From Sweltsa coloradensis (Eukaryota > Arthropoda > Insecta > Plecoptera > Chloroperlidae), in the NCBI GenBank assembly GCA_024449915.1, contig JAMZAV010000632.1, positions 434,001 through 498,000 on the forward strand: a stretch of DNA of 64,000 nt, in the 5' to 3' direction. Positions within the stretch are counted from its first letter, which is position 1; the number at the start of each line of letters is the position of its first letter. The notes beneath the pieces are model-generated. The model searched no databases, was not told where the DNA came from, and saw only the letters and a program-made list of their open reading frames with translations. A program made the position numbers and the translations under genes. This document shows, in pieces, positions 42,430 to 55,799 of the stretch.

Positions 42430-42880
42430 TCTTCTACACAACCATGGGAAATCATTACAAATTACTTGCTTGGTGGTATTTACGGTGAGATACTATAAAA
42501 AGTAAACATTACTTGAAAAATGCACTCTGATACCGACAATCACATTTTTACTTGACATTTGACAACCACAACTCGATAGGTCAAACGATAGTCATTGGTG
42601 GAGGCAGGCAGCCCTCCCTGGCCAATGGGCTGAGATGATAGAAAGCTAAAGTTAATTGTTAAAACAAGAACGAAAGTGCAAAGGTAGTAAATCAACAGAT
42701 AGTAGAAGAAGATCTCTTTGGTGGTGGCGGGCGCGGTCAGGTTACCATTAAAAACGATCAGTGGCTCGTTCTCGTATTCAAAGTGGTGGAGGCGCCGGGT
42801 CATGAATTGTGTTACTTTTTCTTTTTTTATCGTGAAACGTGACACACACACGTAAATTCTGCGTCGAAGCCTGGTTTGCT
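42430..42880 (+). repeat. Relative of the 32.8 kb palindrome followed by family C fragments
   Basis: 42523-42595 matches one arm and the flank of the 32785-32935 repeat (CTCTGATACCGACAATCACA, TCAAACGATAG). Family C pieces (GGTGGAGGC, GTGGAGGCGCCGGGTCATG, CGTGAAACGTGACACACACA) follow. Confidence 0.45.
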
Positions 42881-43760
42881 CGAGCCCATCCAACACCACA
42901 GAACAGCTAGTCTCAGTCGACGACTACCAACAAAACAAACGGCCAGAGGTTTCATCAACCGAGGCGGAATCTACAAAGGTGTCTTACCGTAGAGAAGTCA
43001 GCCTCTGCCTAAACACATCCGACATTTCATTATGCGGGCTATCTTGCATCAGGCTCGATGACAACCTGACCCCTGAAGACGCACATTGTTCCGAGGAGCC
43101 AGGTTTTGTTTTAGCCATCAGCTTATCCCTTCCTTCTAAAGGCCAAGGTCTTGAAGAACAGGAGTGCCGAAAATAGGTAGATTTAGATAGTTGGTGGTTC
43201 GTGTACTTAGGCGTCCTATACGCGGTGGCTGATACGATTGGGAGGCACGTCCGAAGCGTGTGGCGCCAAGGGACGAGGGACCGATTTCCGTATAAGGCAT
43301 CCATTTTTGGATTGTCATCCTCATCTATCGCCACTCATTGTTTTGAATAGATTAAGTGAAACAAATCTACAGAAAAAATCTAATTTTGTAGTGTAGGCAT
43401 TGCCTTTTATATCTTATTAGCACGCAAATTTTAATTTTAAGACACCTGCTGACGTCCACATTCGCGTTTACAAGTAGCACTGTTTTCAACTTTGAAAACA
43501 AACTAAAACTCAATAAAACAGGTAATCACATTGTACTACATCGTTTGTATTGCCAAGTTAAAGAAAGCCTATTTCCAATCAATCAGCTTCCTTATTATAA
43601 ACTGGTGTTTTTACTTCAGCTTTATTTTAAAATGTGAATGTAGACCCATAATAAAATTACAAAAAGTATAATATACAAAACAAACACAGCCTAGGAGACA
43701 CTCTACAAGCATCAGGACAACCCATATTTCGACAAGTTGACTAGAACACTAATCTAATGA
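42881..43760. other. Intergenic DNA with an unassigned GC-richer patch
   Basis: 42960-43330 is less AT-rich and open on the minus strand for about 116 codons, ending at a donor-like CG/GTAAGA, but no family is recognisable. Confidence 0.35.
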
Positions 43761-44065
43761 CACCGACAGTGTTGGCTCGAGCGTTAAGCGCATGACTCTG
43801 ATTCCAGAGGTCCCGGGTTCAAATCCCGTCGAGACCAGCAATCCTGACTGAAGGTTTTTTCCGAGGTTTTCCTCAGTCGTTAATGCAAATGCAAGGGATT
43901 GCTTCCTCTTAAACAGCCCTCGGACATCCCTTCACATTTGTTCTATCCGCAACATACCTATAGTTATAGACCCCTGAAGAGGGGCATGAATTGCACCCTG
44001 GGCAGGCTTCCCTCAAAATTATTTAAAATTAAAAAAAATTGTTAATTAATTAAAATTATTTAAAG
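43761..44065 (+). repeat. tRNA-derived SINE (family D1), most complete copy
   Basis: 253 bp plus an A/T-rich tail. The head has GTTGGCTCGAGCGTTAAGCG (A-box region) and GGGTTCAAATCCCGTC (B-box), followed by CCTCAGTCGTTAATGCAAAT, GCTTCCTCTTAAACAGCCCT and the terminal block GAGGGGCATGAATTGCACCC with GGGCAGGCTTCCC. Acts, when active, as a Pol III transcript mobilised by a LINE. Confidence 0.75.
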
Positions 44066-44129
44066 AAGTTAGCGAGGAAACTTCTTTATCGACTCTGATA
44101 CTACTAACTGATAGCAATTGTCTTTATAC

Positions 44130-44620
44130 AGCTGTGATTGAGGCAGTTAAGAATTCACCAGGAAGAGGGGCACATTGTGCCCTAGCAGGTTCCCTACAAG
44201 AAAACATTCAAAACAAATACAGGACCTATCTGTCGACAAGGCTGGCAGCTTCCTGCACCTGCTTCCCAGTTCTTCACTCACAACCCGGCAAAACGCCCGG
44301 AAGAGATTTCCAAATATCAGCCCTTTACATAAATCACATTTCTGAAGCTGTAATTAATCTTGTCCGTGTTTATCAACAGCGACGGTCACTAAGATTAACA
44401 TCGTAAGGTCACTGCATGAGAGCCCGCGGCGGTGGCGGCTACACTCATTGCCCTCGAACAATTCAACCTCTTGTGCTTGATGAAACGGAGGTTCGAGAGA
44501 GAGCCGAACAAAGAATGCAACATATTTTGTATGAAGTTCAAAGTTTCTGAATTGCCCCAGTTTTGCCACCCGCACTCCCTATTAATTTGCGCAATCCAAG
44601 TTGGACAACGCGTGTAAGAT
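44130..44620. other. SINE D1 3' fragment and an unassigned GC-richer segment
   Basis: 44155-44200 (GGAAGAGGGGCACATTGTGC, CCTAGCAGGTTCCCT) is a diverged copy of the D1 end block. 44200-44620 contains overlapping frames on both strands of up to 90 codons without recognisable domains. Confidence 0.35.
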
Positions 44621-45770
44621 TTTTATTTTCCCTCAAGGTATTTTTGTGTGATTTACAAAGAGGTTTGATTGTGATGTGAGGAAAGGATACTTGAATGCCG
44701 GTTTAAAGCCTATGAAAGGGGCATTTCGTCAAAATATGATTTCTACAACTTCTATCAAACTTATTCAGACGGAAATATTGAAAATAAATGTATTTCAGAT
44801 AATTTATAATGATTTTAGGCCCTACAATGAATAATATATATTTTAACATTCATTGGTACACTTTGATTTTGGTGTAAGCCTATCTTTTGAACAACAAATT
44901 TCCAAAAAATTGTAAATGTACGTTTTTTCTACGTGTTAGTTCATTCTTGTTTTAAAAAGCTTAGCTTTCAATAATAATATAATATTATTGCCATTTTCAA
45001 ACTACACCAGTATAAATTGTTTTATTTATATTGCAGTTCGTCGATTGTGTTACACGCCAAATAAAGTGGCTTGTTGGCTTTAAAATTAATGTACCTTACT
45101 GAAAATCAGTTCTATGAATTTTATTTTTTATTTGTATTTATATTGTTGGTGAGGTACTCTAGTATAGTTTGTTCATCCCTGTTCTATAAAACATATTGCA
45201 CCGCGTCAGCCATTGTTTTGGTCTAGTAAATGCATCAGTCAATGGAATGTGTCAAACAAGGTCTAGTTAAGCTTAATGGCTCGTGACCAATGTTCCTAAC
45301 CCCCCCCCCCCCACAAATAAATAACATCAACCACAAATTGTTAGCAATTTGTTTTCCCATTAAACACCTCTAGACCTTGCAGTAAATGTGTGTTCAGATC
45401 GGGTGTCGTGAATACGAGTTGGAAGAATGCCGAAATTTCTTTTGTTCTATTTGTCATAATGTTTGTTGAATGGAATTTGTGTAGACTTAGCGTAACGGTG
45501 CGATATACAGCTGTGAGAGTGAGGAAAACAAATACTATACTTTTGTTTTTACTAACGAGAGACATATTTGTGAGAGCGACATCGAGACACAACAAAACAA
45601 CGTAGGCCTATTAGAGCAAAGTACTCTACACCAATCCACCCACTCTACACCTTCTGCACCATTACCCCTCTATGCACTTCTCACCACTAGACCCTATAAG
45701 AACAAAAATAAATAATTTTCAGAGCAGTCTTTAGTTAGGTTTAGGTTAATACAATTTTGGTGTTTTTAAA
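44621..45770. other. Intergenic AT-rich DNA with a poly-C run
   Basis: A poly-C run is at 45300-45312. The 45341-45605 frames on both strands are unassigned. Confidence 0.45.
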
Positions 45771-46015
45771 CAAAGCTTAAACATTAAATGTGAAAGATTG
45801 TACAATATGGACCCTACAGATATTATAAATTGACTCTTTTAATTGTTTTAAGTCTGTTTTTAAGTGTGTATAAAGTGTCTGACTTTTTTGGACTGATATT
45901 GTAATGATTGTAAATAACCATAAATTGAATGTTTATTTTTGTAAAATTACGAAAATTGTCATATGTTAATATGGTGTATGATGAATAATAAATGAAATGA
46001 AATGAAAAAAGGTTT
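45771..46015 (+). repeat. LINE-like 3' end with AATGA-type tail
   Basis: AT-rich sequence ending GATGAATAATAAATGAAATG then AAATGAAA, the pattern of a non-LTR retroelement tail. Only one copy seen in the window. Confidence 0.35.
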
Positions 46016-46109
46016 GTCAACCAGTATTACCATTTCGTCTAACACGTAACACTCTTAATTATTATTGTTTGTAAATATCATAATTAAAATTTCTCCTGGT
46101 TGAGGTTGT

Positions 46110-46235
46110 TGCTAATAGGCCTTGGTGACTCTGGCGCCGCCCATGTGGGAAATCGTGTCCAACTTGCTAGGTCGGTGTTATTTAAAACACCGGTCTCTAG
46201 TTTGCCACAGCGCCGGCGCCGTCAGGGTTGCCTTG
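46110..46235 (+). repeat. D2 SINE-like body
   Basis: GACTCTGGCGCCGCCCATGT and AATCGTGTCCAACTTGCTAG match 10910-10950; GCCGTCAGGGTTGCCTTGGT matches 19890-19915. Confidence 0.45.
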
Positions 46236-46394
46236 GTATGCTAGCGAAGCTCGTGTAAGCAATAAGCATTATTGTTCTGTCCGGCCGTCCGTCCAACTCA
46301 CTATTAAACACAGGATACAACGTCCGATTGGCATGCGTTTTTATTTTTGGCATTGTCCTTTAACAAGAATGGTACATGATGATTTTGGTGACCC

Positions 46395-46530
46395 TGGGGG
46401 AAAAGTCGAGTGACTTAACCACAAGAAAGTTTGAAAATTCGTGACCCGGCACCTCCACCATTCACTACTGAATGCGAAAACAAGCTATGGATTCTTAGTT
46501 AATGGTATAAACTAGCCCGGTGCCGCCACT
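46395..46530 (-). repeat. Family C fragment, inverted
   Basis: GACCCGGCACCTCCACCATT and CCCGGTGCCGCCAC are inverse family C starts. Confidence 0.45.
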
Positions 46531-48650
46531 AAAAAGATCAACGCGCGGAGAATTATTTTAATTTTGTATTCTTATTGGACGATCTGTTGATTAAGTAGCT
46601 TCGCTTCCCCTTTTGGTTACTCCCCTACCAGTGCTTGTTGATTGTTCGTACAGTTTGTATTACTTTCTTTACAACAAAAACTGTGAAATTGAACTTTTGG
46701 AGATACTAGAGTTTTTTGTTTGTTAAATAAGTGTTGCAAATATTGGGCACTACAAAAAAATTATGATAAATTATTCTTGATAGCAGCTGTCAATACGATC
46801 TTTTTTATGTTATGATTAATTAATCTTTAATGTATAATGTATTTTTAAGTGCCCTCATTAAGATTAAAGTAGGTTAAGAACTTCAAACCACATGCGATGC
46901 GATAAGAGTGCAATAATTCATCTCTGTAAATAATAGTACTAATTAGTAATTAGTAATTATAGATAGCTACTTATCGTGCGCATACATGATGTTTTGTCTA
47001 TGCCAATAACTGTTATGATATAATGCTATTTTTATAGCTTGTTGAAGCTCATTCATAAAAATCAAATTAACCAGGTCTATAGGTTTATATAATAACGTTC
47101 TGTTTAAGTGGATTGGGCCATTATGCATGTTTTAGTACTATTTAAAGTCCATGGTTATAACTTTATAAACTCAATAGTTATACAACGGTTATACAATCAA
47201 AGCCTGTTAATTATTGTATCGTCATAGATTGTTTACACTTCTGTTTACACATAAATCTATAGTAAATAAGTTAATAAATATTTGCTCCAGTCTTAGATCG
47301 TACAAGAAAACAATTTGTTTGTAAAGATAAATATGATGGTGAGTCTTTTTGCTCCATTAAATCTTATTTTATTTAGTTTTAAAATAACAATTTATATAAC
47401 CAATAACCATATTTTCAAACAGCGATTTTGGTCGCTAACCAATTTAGTACGATCCATTACAAAAATTTTGAGACACTTTTTGTAATTTATTTTGAAACCT
47501 AGCAGTATTTCGTGGAAATTTAATTGCAAATAACATAATCGAATTAATTACATATGGGAATAGGCCCATTTGTTAATATCCTCTCATTTCTTAAATTAAC
47601 TAACAAATAACATAAATATACAAACTTGAAACTAGCCGTAGTCATGAATTACAATTTGTTTGTACAAGCCTAAAAATGCACTGTTGTTATCTTAGCAAAG
47701 AACGATTTACGCACGACAAATCACATGTGTTTAGTGCTGGTTGGCTAAACGCCACGAAAATCGAGCCTTAGGCTCTGAACTTAAAACATTTGACGATATT
47801 GTTAAACATAGATTACTTCACTAGATTTATTGGTTCTTTTCAACCAACACTTTTTTTTTTTTTTAGTTTTTCATCATGTTTTAAACACAGTTTGTACAAA
47901 CTAACTTTATCAATGTTAACATTATCACTCAGCACACATCTTAATCGCACAAGATTCAATGTCTACAAAATCTGTCAACTTTCCTCGGCCAACTTTATGT
48001 TATACAACCGATTTTATGTCGCTTTCGTGTTTGCTTGCTCAGGTTAGACCGTGATGTAGGATCCTAGGATGATAAAACATTATCATTTATCAGTTACCCA
48101 CACACACACGGCCGTTGTATTGTTGTTGGGGGACCTAGGCCCAGGGCAGGACTATCGTTTACACGCCTAGCTAGCTGGCTGGCTGGCTGCAAGGCTGCGG
48201 GAGCCAGCCAAGGAGTATTTTTTACACTCCCACACATCCGCATACCAAGAGGTAGGGGGTATACTGATTATATGCTAATAGTATAAGAATAACCTAGACT
48301 AAGTCTCATTCACTAAATGGGTGGGGAGAGGGCGATGGTGGTCTCAATGTGAAACTAGGGCAATTAATTAAGACATTATTTGTCATTGTTATTAGTATGA
48401 AACCTGTCCGGGGACAATTTACCTCTATTCTGTGGTCGAATTACTGTACATTCTAACTTATTTATTACTTCTTAACCCCAATCAATGTCATCAAAATATA
48501 ACAATGTTATTTATTTGTTTCTTCTTGTCTGTATCCTTGGAAATTGCACATGAATACAGTTTTGCCCTCTAAAACGTAACCCTAACTTAGCTACACCGAG
48601 GGTTTAAAATGCACATACATCCGGCCCCTGTTGAGTAAGTGGGTATAGGG
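46531..48650. other. Intergenic AT-rich DNA
   Basis: No gene recognised. A CTGG/AGCT repeat is near 48168-48190. Confidence 0.5.
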
Positions 48651-48654
48651 TGTG

Positions 48655-48740
48655 AGGATGTATAGTATGAATTCGCTTTTGACTGAGGAAAACCTTGGGG
48701 AAATCCTTCAGTCAGAATTGCTGGAAGTGGGTATCGAACA
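48655..48740 (-). repeat. SINE D1 fragment
   Basis: TGACTGAGGAAAACCTTGGG, CCTTCAGTCAGAATTGCTGG and GGTATCGAACAG match the head-body junction of D1 on the minus strand. Confidence 0.5.
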
Positions 48741-48951
48741 GTGGACCTTTTTTATTTAAGTCACGAGTATAAGTTGGTAAGAGAAGGAAACCACAACGTG
48801 TCGCTTGCCTTGTTTTTAAGTCAATTAATTTGGAGCAAAGTCTCTTCATTATATTTTCTTAATTTTCAGTTTTTTTTTAACTTCTTCATTCCATTTCCGT
48901 TTCGCACAACCATTTCGTCCACCAATTCCAAAATCATTGCTTTTATATTTT

Positions 48952-49345
48952 ACTAGAAAACGCTTACGTCCCGCCGCGTTGATGGATGAGCTTTTTGTAA
49001 GATTTAGTTTGCGTAGGACCACTTTTCCTTTGCAAGTGCTTTTAGAATGCATTGTAGGTGATTGCTGTCAAGTTTCTATTGTTAATTGGTAATTGTTATT
49101 ATAAACCTAAAAAACTCATATTAAAACCTTTATTCTATGGATTCTGGCTAACTTTTTCAACTTTTTCTTTCGGAAAGCAATACATCGTTCGAACCTTAAT
49201 GTCCATGTAAAATATGAACGTTGTAGCCCCACCCGTTCGGTCAGAATCGTCCCAATGTCACGAAAATATCGCACAAAAAATCGAAAAAATAAAAAAAGTT
49301 ATTTTAATGAACAATGTTCGTTGGAGATATTTCGAGACCAACAAG
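48952..49345 (+). mobile_element. Family B element, truncated copy 2
   Basis: Starts ACTAGAAAACGCTTACGTCC with GATGGATGAGCTTTTTGTAA and follows family B (inverse of 41625-41280) through GCCCCACCCGTTCGGTCAG and ATGTCACGAAAATATCGCAC. The 3' end with CATCCAA is missing. Confidence 0.6.
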
Positions 49346-49349
49346 GAAT

Positions 49350-52185
49350 ACTGGTGTATAGTATACAGGATAAAATTGAAGCGTAAATTTTAGAGATAAA
49401 TCTAGATTAGAGTATTTTTTTGTCGAGACCTTACTAAAACCAAGATAAGTCCAACTAGTCCTAATTTCAAACACTGATCGCTGGTTGGCATTTATCCTCT
49501 CACTCTTTCTGCCAAATATATAATATTGTTCTTGTAAAAGTTCTATCTATGATGTGCACTTACGCACTGCACTCCTTAGGGGCCAATGATAAATGTGTAA
49601 AACAATATTGTAACAAATTACCAATAAACAAACAAATACAAATGGGATTGACGTAAAAGTAGGGTTGATTTCACACCGACTTAATTATTAAAGTCTCCTA
49701 CTAAAAATAAGTTTTGATTGAATGGTTAGACTTCGAATACAGAATATGTATTTATTTAAAATGGCTGTGATTCTCCCCCTTAGCAACATGTGCTGTCAAT
49801 CAACTCTTTACGACTCAGACATCGAGAAATAATGACGTGCGAACAGTAATAAAATATCAGCGAATGTCTCGCAACGGTCAAAACACGTTTCCTTGCGCCG
49901 AACACAACGATAAATCATAATCACAAAACAAGATGGAGAGGAGCGAATACAACTTTTTTCTACTCTTGAACAGGTTTTAGAGTATTTTTAGGTTTTAATA
50001 ACCGTTGCAGTTTTGGGGCAATCATTATTCAAAACTGTACCCTTGTCGTCCTAGCCGAATGCCATCGTAAAGTACATACAAGACTATCTTATCTGTAATG
50101 TACGAGAAACCTGAAGTTAGCTTCGGCCGAATGGTTCTTTAGATGTCCCCGGGTGTCCAAAATAAAAATACCCTGATCTTACCGTTCGGTCACCCCAGCA
50201 AAGTCTTCATGAGCTTATAGTAGGCATATAGCAATTATCAGCCTAATAAGCCAACTCCTATTCCAACCTACTGCAAGTCTAGACAGCTTTCTTCTCATTA
50301 GCTGCAGCAAGTGCTCAAAGAAACACGGTAATGTACCTTCAGCACAGGCCAAATCGGGTTTAATCATTACAAGAAAAAGACCATGATCCATCTATAGTTT
50401 AGACTTTAAGATTATACATATGTATACAATTTTAAATTCTGTTTAGATTTATTAATTAATTTCTTCGTAAACAGCTATATTTTGGATATTTATAAGCTTC
50501 TTTTATTTAAATATAAATTCTATTGTCTAAATGTTGCCATCAATTTTGAGAAATCTAATAAATGAATATGAAAAAATGCATTTTGAAAATATAATTGTTT
50601 GTATTTTATACAGAATTTAGTTATGATGTGTATGTGTAAATGATACTAAACTAATATGTTTTACTTAACAAATTTTGATGATATTATAATAGTTTCAATA
50701 TCGTTGTTTAGAAGTTATTACACTTGTCATATCTAAATTAACATCAATCTATCAATCATTGTATAAAATAAAAGTTATCCAAGACATTACGTAAATAGTA
50801 ATAGCGGAAAACACACACCCATTTCAAACTCATGCCAGAAGCCGTATATATGACGTACAGGATAAGTGTTTGAATTAATACTCTCTTCAGAAAACCAGTT
50901 ATCCTTCCATTAAGATGTTTTGACAACGTTTTTTTGTATTACTTATGAATATTAGTACATCCTTAAACATCAGTAATGACTTTGGATATAAAGTTATTTA
51001 TTTTGATTGCTTAATTTGTAAGAGGAGGTCTGGCTGCCTATGTATACGTGTCACATATTTATGCATAGCCTAAAAGGTTGGTTAAGGTTTTGCTACTATA
51101 GGAAGCAGGGCTACATGCAAGGAGGCTAGCCCAGACATTCGTTTGCATAATATTATGTTGAAGACATCTGCGAATATCTTTGATATGAAATAACGAATAC
51201 GTTTATGAATTCTTACACTGTCATTTATCTCGCAAGTAGGCTGCGTACGCTTGCCCCCTCCTCGGATGAAAGCCACAGAGATGTATATGATCCTAAATTA
51301 ATTAATAAATTAAAATGCAGTAAATTTGGAAACCTGTTTCATAGGCATGTTCATATTGTTCGCTGGTCATAATCGACGTTCTCTAATCGACGTTCTCTTC
51401 TGAGTATAGAAATTGTTGTGGAATCGAATAAAGTGATCTAGAATTCAAAGATCACCGTTTTCGTACTCTGTTTAGACTACAGTTTCAACATCATAATAAA
51501 TTACACACACTAATAAAAATTGCGTAAAAGGTGATCTTTAATCAATTCACAAATAACAAATTTTGTCAATCTACACGATTGATTTTTTAATTTTAGATCA
51601 GTGGAGATTATGGCCCCAAAAAGCGCTCTGTGACAATGCGCCGAAGAGTAAAGTACTCTAACATGCTCAAACTGACATGACACACAAAAGATTGTATTGC
51701 ATGATGAAATGTTACACTAAGTATTACTTGATAAAGAGCCGAGATTGAAACCTTGTATTTTGATCCTAAACTAGTTGTAACCTATACTCTTAAGAAATAA
51801 ATCTCATTCATATTAATACTTGGAACCTACGAAAGACAAGGACACCTTATATCATCTCGTTTCTCTCTCTAATGAATGAAGTAGAATCAGATTCGCGCCC
51901 ACTTTTACTAATTATCATTTCTTAGCACGGGACAAAATCGTTTTCTAGAACATTAGTTAGCGTGTTTGATTCGTCGTTAGTGATAATTATCTGCGTGTGT
52001 TGACTGATTATGTTGTTTGCTCCTCGCAGCATCTTGTTAACAGACAGGTGACCGGCAGATAAGAGACGTTAAGCAACATCGGGCGTGGGCATAACTGCTG
52101 ATAGGGTGTGATTGATGTAGCTAGGTTGAATGTGGAGAAGATTTTCTGTTGGGGTCATTAGTTCGATCCCCACGGAGTAGGTTCG
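49350..52185. other. Intergenic AT-rich DNA
   Basis: The short direct repeat AATCGACGTTCTCT is at 51370-51400. No gene or long repeat recognised. Confidence 0.5.
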
Positions 52186-52186
52186 A

Positions 52187-53145
52187 CGTATTAAAAGATT
52201 TTTAATTTGTAACAAGCCAAAACGAAGCGAAGCTTCTTAATCAACCGATTGTAGAAGGATACAAAAATGTTGTAGAGATACGTGAAAATAGCGTTTTGTG
52301 AAAAGATTCTACAAAACCCTATTTTTTCCACTTAAAACTATGGTTTTCCAGTCCTACTTCATTTAATATTGCATAGTATCCATAATTTGCTATACACATT
52401 ATTAATCAGTTGCTATTGATTCGACCTTGATGACATAATTTCTAAATAAAAATATGAAAAAACTTTATACAAAAGTTTTTGAAGTAGACAAAAACATAGA
52501 TGCTACAAAACGCTATTTAAAATGACACTTGAAGATGCTATATACACGGCCTATCTCTAATAATTAGTTTAATCCAACTTAAACCTCGTTTTTGGTGGAG
52601 GTGCCGGGTTTAAGAGATGCAAAAATAAAAATGTTCGTCGCTTGTTCACGCATTCAAATGGTGCAGGTATCAGGTACATGACATGGTCTCTCAATGGTAT
52701 CCTTACCACACAGGTCAGTAAACACATTCTGTAACATCTTTGATGAAGGGGAGTGTTAACCAAAAAAAAACATATGTTTTAAAAGATTGTTAATTTGCAA
52801 CAAGTATCTAATAAAAGGAGAAAAGCTTCTTAATCAACAGATTGTAGGATACAAAAATGTTAATAATTAGTTTAACTTTAATTCAACGATATAAACCTCG
52901 TTTTTGGTGGAGGTGCCGGGTTTAAGGGATGCATAAATAAATTGTTCGTCGCTTGTTCACGCATTCAATCGGTGCAGGTATCGAACACATGATATGGTCT
53001 GTCACATGGTCTCCTTGCCCCACAGGTCATTAAAAACATTCTGTATCATCCTTGATGAAGGGCAGAAGGGCAACCAACAAAAACGTATGTCAATCGGGCG
53101 TCGCGTTACGTGACACGCACAGAAGGACGGACAGAAAAGTGATGC
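52187..53145 (+). repeat. Duplicated block carrying two family C copies
   Basis: CTTCTTAATCAACCGATTGT (52231) and CTTCTTAATCAACAGATTGT (52827) precede near-identical stretches with AACCTCGTTTTTGGTGGAGG (52582 and 52895) and GTTCGTCGCTTGTTCACGCA. The second family C copy is longer, reaching GGACGGACAGAAAAGTGATG. Confidence 0.6.
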
Positions 53146-54136
53146 ATAAAGAAGAGCGTTGCTTTCTAAAGTTATTTTAGTATCATGATCTTAATATGTG
53201 CTTTGGAAAAGATAGTAACTCGAATTTCGGGGACCTTTAGAACCTTTGAACTCAGATATGGTATGAATTTGGGTCGATTTAAAGAAATATTTCTCAAAAA
53301 AAAAAAAAAGCGCTCGCGAAGCTGTTGAGAAACAATACATAAAATGTAAAACAAATTTTAAAAAAATGTTGCTAATAGATTTCAATAAGTTTTGACATTC
53401 TCACTAGGAAATGTTAGACCAAAACTGTGGAACTTTGTATATATTTTAGGTGGTCGTTTTTTTTTTTTTTTAATACAACGCATGTTTAGTCAGTCATGTT
53501 TGTGTTTATGTGAGTCCAATTGAAGACTTCGCTCCTTCACTAAAACGGTGTCAGACCTTCATTAATATTCTCGTTAGTCAAGTCTCTTAAAAGGCTTCCT
53601 ATTCTAAACAACACATCCACATCCGCGTGGTCAGAAACCTTAATGATAATTGATTCCTCCACTTTGATAATGAAAAATCACGTTTGTACTGATTGAAAAC
53701 GGAGAAAAAACTCTTGTTTCACCGAGTTATAAATCACCTTTTATCATTCGAAACGCTTGGAACATGAGGGCAAGGTTTGAATTGCATCACCCCATGCATC
53801 TAGCCCAAAGTGCTTTTTAGTATCAAGTATTTCGTATATCATGGAGTCAGTGGAAAGGTGAGACAATGATGAGAGATACGAGCCCTTTACCGACGGAATA
53901 AGATGTTCGTATGTATTGATCACTAATCACTGATACTTTTGTTGTCAAATTAAAACGATTTGTTTTACTGTCCAAGTAATGTCAATGGCGGTTCCAGTGC
54001 ACTAACACCTCATCCATATACATCGCTGCATTACAATTTTGTAGATAATATGTATTGATGTTTTAACATTGTCTCCCATCAACCGAATTGAAGGATACAG
54101 AAATTGACTTCAATGAATAAATCGATAATAATTTTA
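53146..54136. other. Intergenic AT-rich DNA
   Basis: A-runs and T-runs at 53298-53310 and 53458-53472; nothing else recognised. Confidence 0.5.
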
Positions 54137-54500
54137 AACAGCAGTTTATGCGAGTTTACCAACATGATTCTTAATACTAAACACTTTTAGTATCTTTTCA
54201 CTAGTTTTCAATTTATTATATAACCTTAGATTTTTTGTTTGTTTGTTTGTTTGTTTGTTTTGTTATTTTTGTTATTTTTAGGTTATTTTTTTATCTTTAT
54301 AAAATATTTTTTATGTATCCATCTTGGATTTTTTAGTTGTTTTATATTAACATTTTTGTTACTTAATTTGTAATTATTGGATTTTTGTATTACGTAGGCC
54401 TACCTATTTGTATTATTTAAATTGTGATGAACTTGTATTACTTGACACTTGTAGTTGGCTTGTACCTGTTGGCAGGGGTAAAAAAATAGACAAATCGGGG
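54137..54500 (+). repeat. Family G LINE-like 3' end
   Basis: CAGTTTATGCGAGTTTACCA to CTTGACACTTGTAGTTGGCT and GTACCTGTTGGCAGGGG, matching 12533-14072 (split) and 62590-62930. Contains a GTTT microsatellite at 54236-54260. Confidence 0.55.
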
Positions 54501-54616
54501 TACTCATGATACAGCTTTTTGAAGCATTATCCATAAGAAATTTTTGTTTGGTAAAAAGTCTGACTTTGCCACGATTTGGAATATACCTAGAGTTGGGACT
54601 TTACATTATTGTCCAC

Positions 54617-54722
54617 TGCGTGTGCGTGTGCGTGTGTGTGTGCGTGTTCGTGTTCGTGTTCGTGTACATGTGCATGTGCGTGTGCGTGTGCGTGTGCGTC
54701 TGCGTGTGCGTGTGCGTGTGTG
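54617..54722 (+). repeat. GTGTGC/GTGCGT microsatellite
   Basis: About 100 bp of TG with regular C interruptions. It generates apparent Cys/Ala/Val-rich frames that are not genes. Confidence 0.9.
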
Positions 54723-54839
54723 ACCCACTCTTCCGGGGACATATCTCACGTAGTCGTCCCATTAACGTCCCACGCATGCAACATCATCCTCCGCCTCCTC
54801 TACATTTCTTCTTGATCTCGATATCTTAATCTGTTATTT

Positions 54840-55500
54840 GTTTTTATATTTGTCAGCCATCAGAAACAAGTCAAGCCGGGTCGAGAAGAGTCACACCCAC
54901 CGATGAACTTTACCACACCTTCGGAGACGATGCCTAAATCCGACCCCAATGGACGAGCAGAGATGAATTCGATACATTAATTAGACACCTTGAGGAACGT
55001 ATTAGACTTGCGTAGAAGGAGTGGAGAGAGCAACTTTATATGCCGTGTTCTAAGAAGAAATGATTTAATATTAATTTTCATGGTTTTAATGGGTGTTTTA
55101 GTGTGAATTTTAATATATAGATTTCCCGTTTTAATTATTATAATTTTACTAAGCATTTACACTAAACATTTACTTTATTGGTTTTAATAAATGTTAGTGT
55201 TTTTCTCTAGGGATATTTCAAATGATAAATTTGTGTGTGTTTAAAATAAATAAAGCAGTCGATCGATGCACAGATACGTGTGACAACAAGGCATTTTTTG
55301 TCCTACATCATTTTTATAGAATGATGACTAAATTCAAGCGGCCTCGTTTAAAGGCAACTCCCGTCGAAAAAGATTCGTATAGGCCTTCAGTAAAAACTGT
55401 CACTGTCTTTTAGATTAAGTTATTAAGTATAATATGCTCTAACAACCACAACGCAACTTATAACATTACATAATTTTAAACTTAGAAAACACAAACTAAT
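54840..55500. other. Intergenic DNA, nothing firmly recognised
   Basis: 54860-55020 is less AT-rich but contains no usable frame. Confidence 0.4.
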
Positions 55501-55539
55501 TTGTATTGACACGTTATGTATTGAATATACGTTGATGTT

Positions 55540-55735
55540 GAAGGTGAATTAATATTAGATTGGCTACTCAGACTCTGTCTAACCAAAGAAAGTAGTAATA
55601 AATTTAATAGTCTTGTTTCTGAACAAATCAGAGTTAATAACGTTGTTCCGCAAGGCTCAATGCTAGGCCCACTCGTATTTGTTGTGTTTATCAAAGGTCG
55701 CATTAGTTGTTGATGACATTATACGATTCCTGCTA
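55540..55735 (+). pseudogene. Non-LTR retrotransposon reverse-transcriptase fragment
   Basis: The plus frame reads WLLRLCLTKESSNK, then EQIRVNNVVPQGSMLGPLVF and VVFI. VPQGSxLGPLLF is reverse-transcriptase motif 4 of Jockey/CR1-type LINEs. A stop follows before the catalytic FADD box, so only a short dead piece remains. Confidence 0.7.
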
Positions 55736-55799
55736 GTATTCAAATGAAAAGCAATAGTGTTCTGTATAATGGGATTTGGTCATGTTAGTTTAGAAATAA

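Noticed and set aside
42984..43334. 116-codon minus-strand frame ending at a GTAAGA donor-like site, considered as the first collagen exon
   Set aside because: The phase that would join to the TSPN exon is closed by a stop three codons before the donor, and the frame has no recognisable domain.
43761..43860. Possible functional tRNA gene at 43.76 kb
   Set aside because: A- and B-box-like segments are present, but no proper acceptor or anticodon stem forms and the same head recurs with a common body at several places, so it is a SINE.
54506..54829. 107- and 68-codon frames rich in Cys/Val or Ala/Cys
   Set aside because: They are translations of a TG/GC microsatellite; no start context, splice or domain supports a gene.
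55482..55703. Minus-strand 73-codon frame
   Set aside because: It is the antisense of the reverse-transcriptase fragment on the plus strand.
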